Positions 5,479-7,091 of a stretch of 7,091 nucleotides of DNA are shown piece by piece. Location: NCBI GenBank assembly GCA_027456925.1, contig DAIDTZ010000045.1, forward strand, positions 1-7,091, read 5' to 3'. Within the stretch, counting starts at the first letter, position 1; each line of letters opens with the position of its first letter. Under the pieces are notes generated by a model. It saw nothing but the letters and a program-made list of their open reading frames with translations, did no database searches and had not been told where the DNA came from. A program made the position numbers and the translations under genes. This DNA comes from Nitrospirota bacterium. Its GTDB lineage: Bacteria > Nitrospirota > UBA9217.

Positions 5479-7091
5479 TATTTTCTCCTCCTCTTGGCCA
5501 GGAAACCACGGACAGCGGCATGAACCAGCACGCCGAGGAATGTTGCGAAGACAAGGAACAGTCCGAAACCGTCAACCCACCTGTTGTAGTCCCGGCCGGG
5601 CAAATAAAAGCCGTTGACATTTTTCAACCGGCCTTCCCGCGCGTGACATTCCCCGCAGGTAAGCGCATCTTTTTTTGGGGCCACCATATGGGTGATCGGC
5701 CAGTAAGAATAGGTCTCGATAAAGCCGAATTGTCCGCTATAGGGCTTGTTGAACTCCTTCATCCCGTAGGCGATCGCTTTCTTCATATTGAAATTTCCCC
5801 AGAAAGCCGCGTCATCGGTGCCCCAGAGATGGGTGTAGACGAGCGTGTTGTTGACCTTGTCATATTGCTGCTTTGTATGCATGCGCTTGAACGGCCAGAT
5901 GCGCGATTTCGGATCGCTGTAGGAGCCTTTGAAGCGGTTGATCTCAATCGGCTGTTTCGAGGGGTCGAACTTCGTGTCGATGGTGATATAGTGCATCTGA
6001 CCGTCGAACCACGCATAGTACGGCACGACGTTTTCCGCGTACTTGAAGGTGCCCTTGATGGACCAGTAGGTTTCGCGCTTTCCCCCATTGCCCTGGACAT
6101 AGTCTTCGATGGTATAGCCCTTTCCATCCTTCGTCCTGCCCGCGGTGCTCCAGTCCCAATCCGTCTTGGTGGCGACGCCGCCCCGCGCGAACGCGGGAAT
6201 GTGGCAGGTCTCGCAGGCCACTTTGTCCACGTGGCTGTTCAGCTTGAGACCTTTTAAGGAAAGATTGTTGTGCGGATAGGTCCCGTGACAGGCCTCACAG
6301 GTCGTCACATACCGGCGAAGACCGGCCTTGCCGATTCCCTTCGTGTCCTTGGCATGCACCGCGTAGCGGCTGCCCGTCCAGAGATGATTCTTCGTTACAT
6401 GGCAGGCGGTGCAGGACAGGTTGAGCCCGTCTTTCGCCATATGCACGTCAATAGACTTTGGCGGGTCGTTCAGTACGGAAGAAAGATCGCCGTGCTTCAC
6501 ATTGTCTCCCCCGCCGCCGTAGAAATGACAGGACCCGCAATTCCGCCGTTTCGGCAGCCCCACATGCCGGGCCACGTTGCTCAGATCGATCGGCCCTTTG
6601 CTCACGGACAGTATGGAGCAGGCCGCGTTCCCTTTCGTGGGCGGCAATTTATAATAGGTGCCCGTCGTATCGTGGCAAACCAGGCAGTCGATCTTCGTCT
6701 GGTCTTTAAAATCGAAATGGTCGTCTTTATATCCGTAGCTGGGATGACACTCGGCGCACATGCCCTCGTTCCCCCGGGCATTGGTGCAGAAGTTATTAAC
6801 GAGATATCGCTTGCCCAGGGTCTGGCCGGTTTCCGGGTCCTTGTAGGTCCACGTCCAGTGTATGTTCTTGATGAATTGTTTGCCTGCTTCCGTGTGGCAG
6901 CCCAGACAGGCCTTCGTCACTTCCGGGCCGGAAGTAAACCGTTTTTTGAGGGCCTTGAATTTCAAGTGATCGGCCGAGCCGCCGGACAGCGCGCCTGATA
7001 TTTGAAGTGCCGGCGGCGGCAATGCATCCTTTGCTGCGACAGGATATGCCGCGATCGACGCTAAAAACAATATCGCCCACATCCCCACAAA
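5478..7091 (-). CDS. Octahaem c-type cytochrome, tetrathionate reductase (OTR) family, membrane-anchored (5' end at window edge)
   Basis: Counting from the GTG at 7088 there are 536 residues with eight CXXCH sites, at 61, 111, 135, 184, 226, 264, 292 and 478. The pattern of seven clustered sites, a long haem-free stretch (about 300-475) and a last site near the end fits the tetrathionate reductase family octahaem cytochromes (OTR, first known from Shewanella). Family-like stretches include YLVNNFC (95-101) and GGGGDNVKHGDL (191-202). OTR reduces tetrathionate, nitrite and hydroxylamine in vitro; the physiological substrate here is unknown. A signal-like hydrophobic segment (3-18) lacks a basic n-region, so the true start probably lies beyond the window. 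Unlike soluble OTR, the C-terminus has a membrane helix (about 504-527) followed by AKRRRK, anchoring the haem domain to the periplasmic face. It is coupled by TAATG to the cytochrome b gene. Confidence 0.9.
   Translation of the reverse strand, partial: FVGMWAILFLASIAAYPVAAKDALPPPALQISGALSGGSADHLKFKALKKRFTSGPEVTKACLGCHTEAGKQFIKNIHWTWTYKDPETGQTLGKRYLVNNFCTNARGNEGMCAECHPSYGYKDDHFDFKDQTKIDCLVCHDTTGTYYKLPPTKGNAACSILSVSKGPIDLSNVARHVGLPKRRNCGSCHFYGGGGDNVKHGDLSSVLNDPPKSIDVHMAKDGLNLSCTACHVTKNHLWTGSRYAVHAKDTKGIGKAGLRRYVTTCEACHGTYPHNNLSLKGLKLNSHVDKVACETCHIPAFARGGVATKTDWDWSTAGRTKDGKGYTIEDYVQGNGGKRETYWSIKGTFKYAENVVPYYAWFDGQMHYITIDTKFDPSKQPIEINRFKGSYSDPKSRIWPFKRMHTKQQYDKVNNTLVYTHLWGTDDAAFWGNFNMKKAIAYGMKEFNKPYSGQFGFIETYSYWPITHMVAPKKDALTCGECHAREGRLKNVNGFYLPGRDYNRWVDGFGLFLVFATFLGVLVHAAVRGFLAKRRRK

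Noticed and set aside
5520..6998. Long plus-strand open frames opposite the octahaem cytochrome (5520-6257 and 6270-6998)
   Set aside because: They are antisense to a gene with eight CXXCH sites and clear homology, have no recognisable domain, and are explained by GC-rich codon use on the other strand.

Overview
All recognisable genes lie on the minus strand, so transcription reads from high to low coordinates. The window looks like a chromosomal segment of a Gram-negative, respiring bacterium that makes multihaem cytochromes. Desulfobacterota, Desulfuromonadota and Nitrospirota are plausible, but the sequence alone cannot fix the taxon. The octahaem cytochrome with its membrane b-type cytochrome, the KdtA/LPS-associated type acyltransferase (DUF374) and GC-rich codon use with GTG starts all fit this. 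No tRNA, rRNA, CRISPR array, insertion sequence or phage gene was seen.

Layout in transcription order. (1) 7091-4825: a respiratory module. An octahaem c-type cytochrome of the tetrathionate reductase (OTR) family, with its extreme N-terminus cut by the window edge and a C-terminal membrane anchor, overlaps by one base (TAATG) a four-helix dihaem cytochrome b. Together they could pass electrons from quinol to a periplasmic substrate. (2) 4696-4013: a DUF374 lysophospholipid acyltransferase-like gene. (3) 4012-3331: a decayed stretch. It holds a TrmO/TsaA-type methyltransferase lacking its N-terminal part, a 39-codon ORF resembling the start of a 4Fe-4S ferredoxin but with no cysteines, the last part of a GGDEF domain in another frame, and an unrecognised 41-codon ORF with a good ribosome binding site. 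(4) 3330-3186: an untranslated leader with promoter-like elements and a small hairpin. (5) 3185-2343: a tandem-domain universal stress protein. (6) 2233-1391: a membrane-bound diguanylate cyclase with intact GGDEF and I-site. (7) 1413-919: a DUF2127 membrane protein overlapping the cyclase gene. (8) 846-1: the N-terminal flippase part of an MprF-type protein, running off the left edge.

The stress protein, cyclase, DUF2127 and MprF genes are close together and co-directional. They may form a stress/cell-envelope transcription unit, although a promoter-like element before mprF suggests it can also be transcribed alone. I found no clear new multi-gene system. The points most worth a second look are the octahaem/cytochrome b pair, the mosaic of gene remnants at 3453-4012, and an 11-base element shared by the regions upstream of the stress protein and mprF genes.
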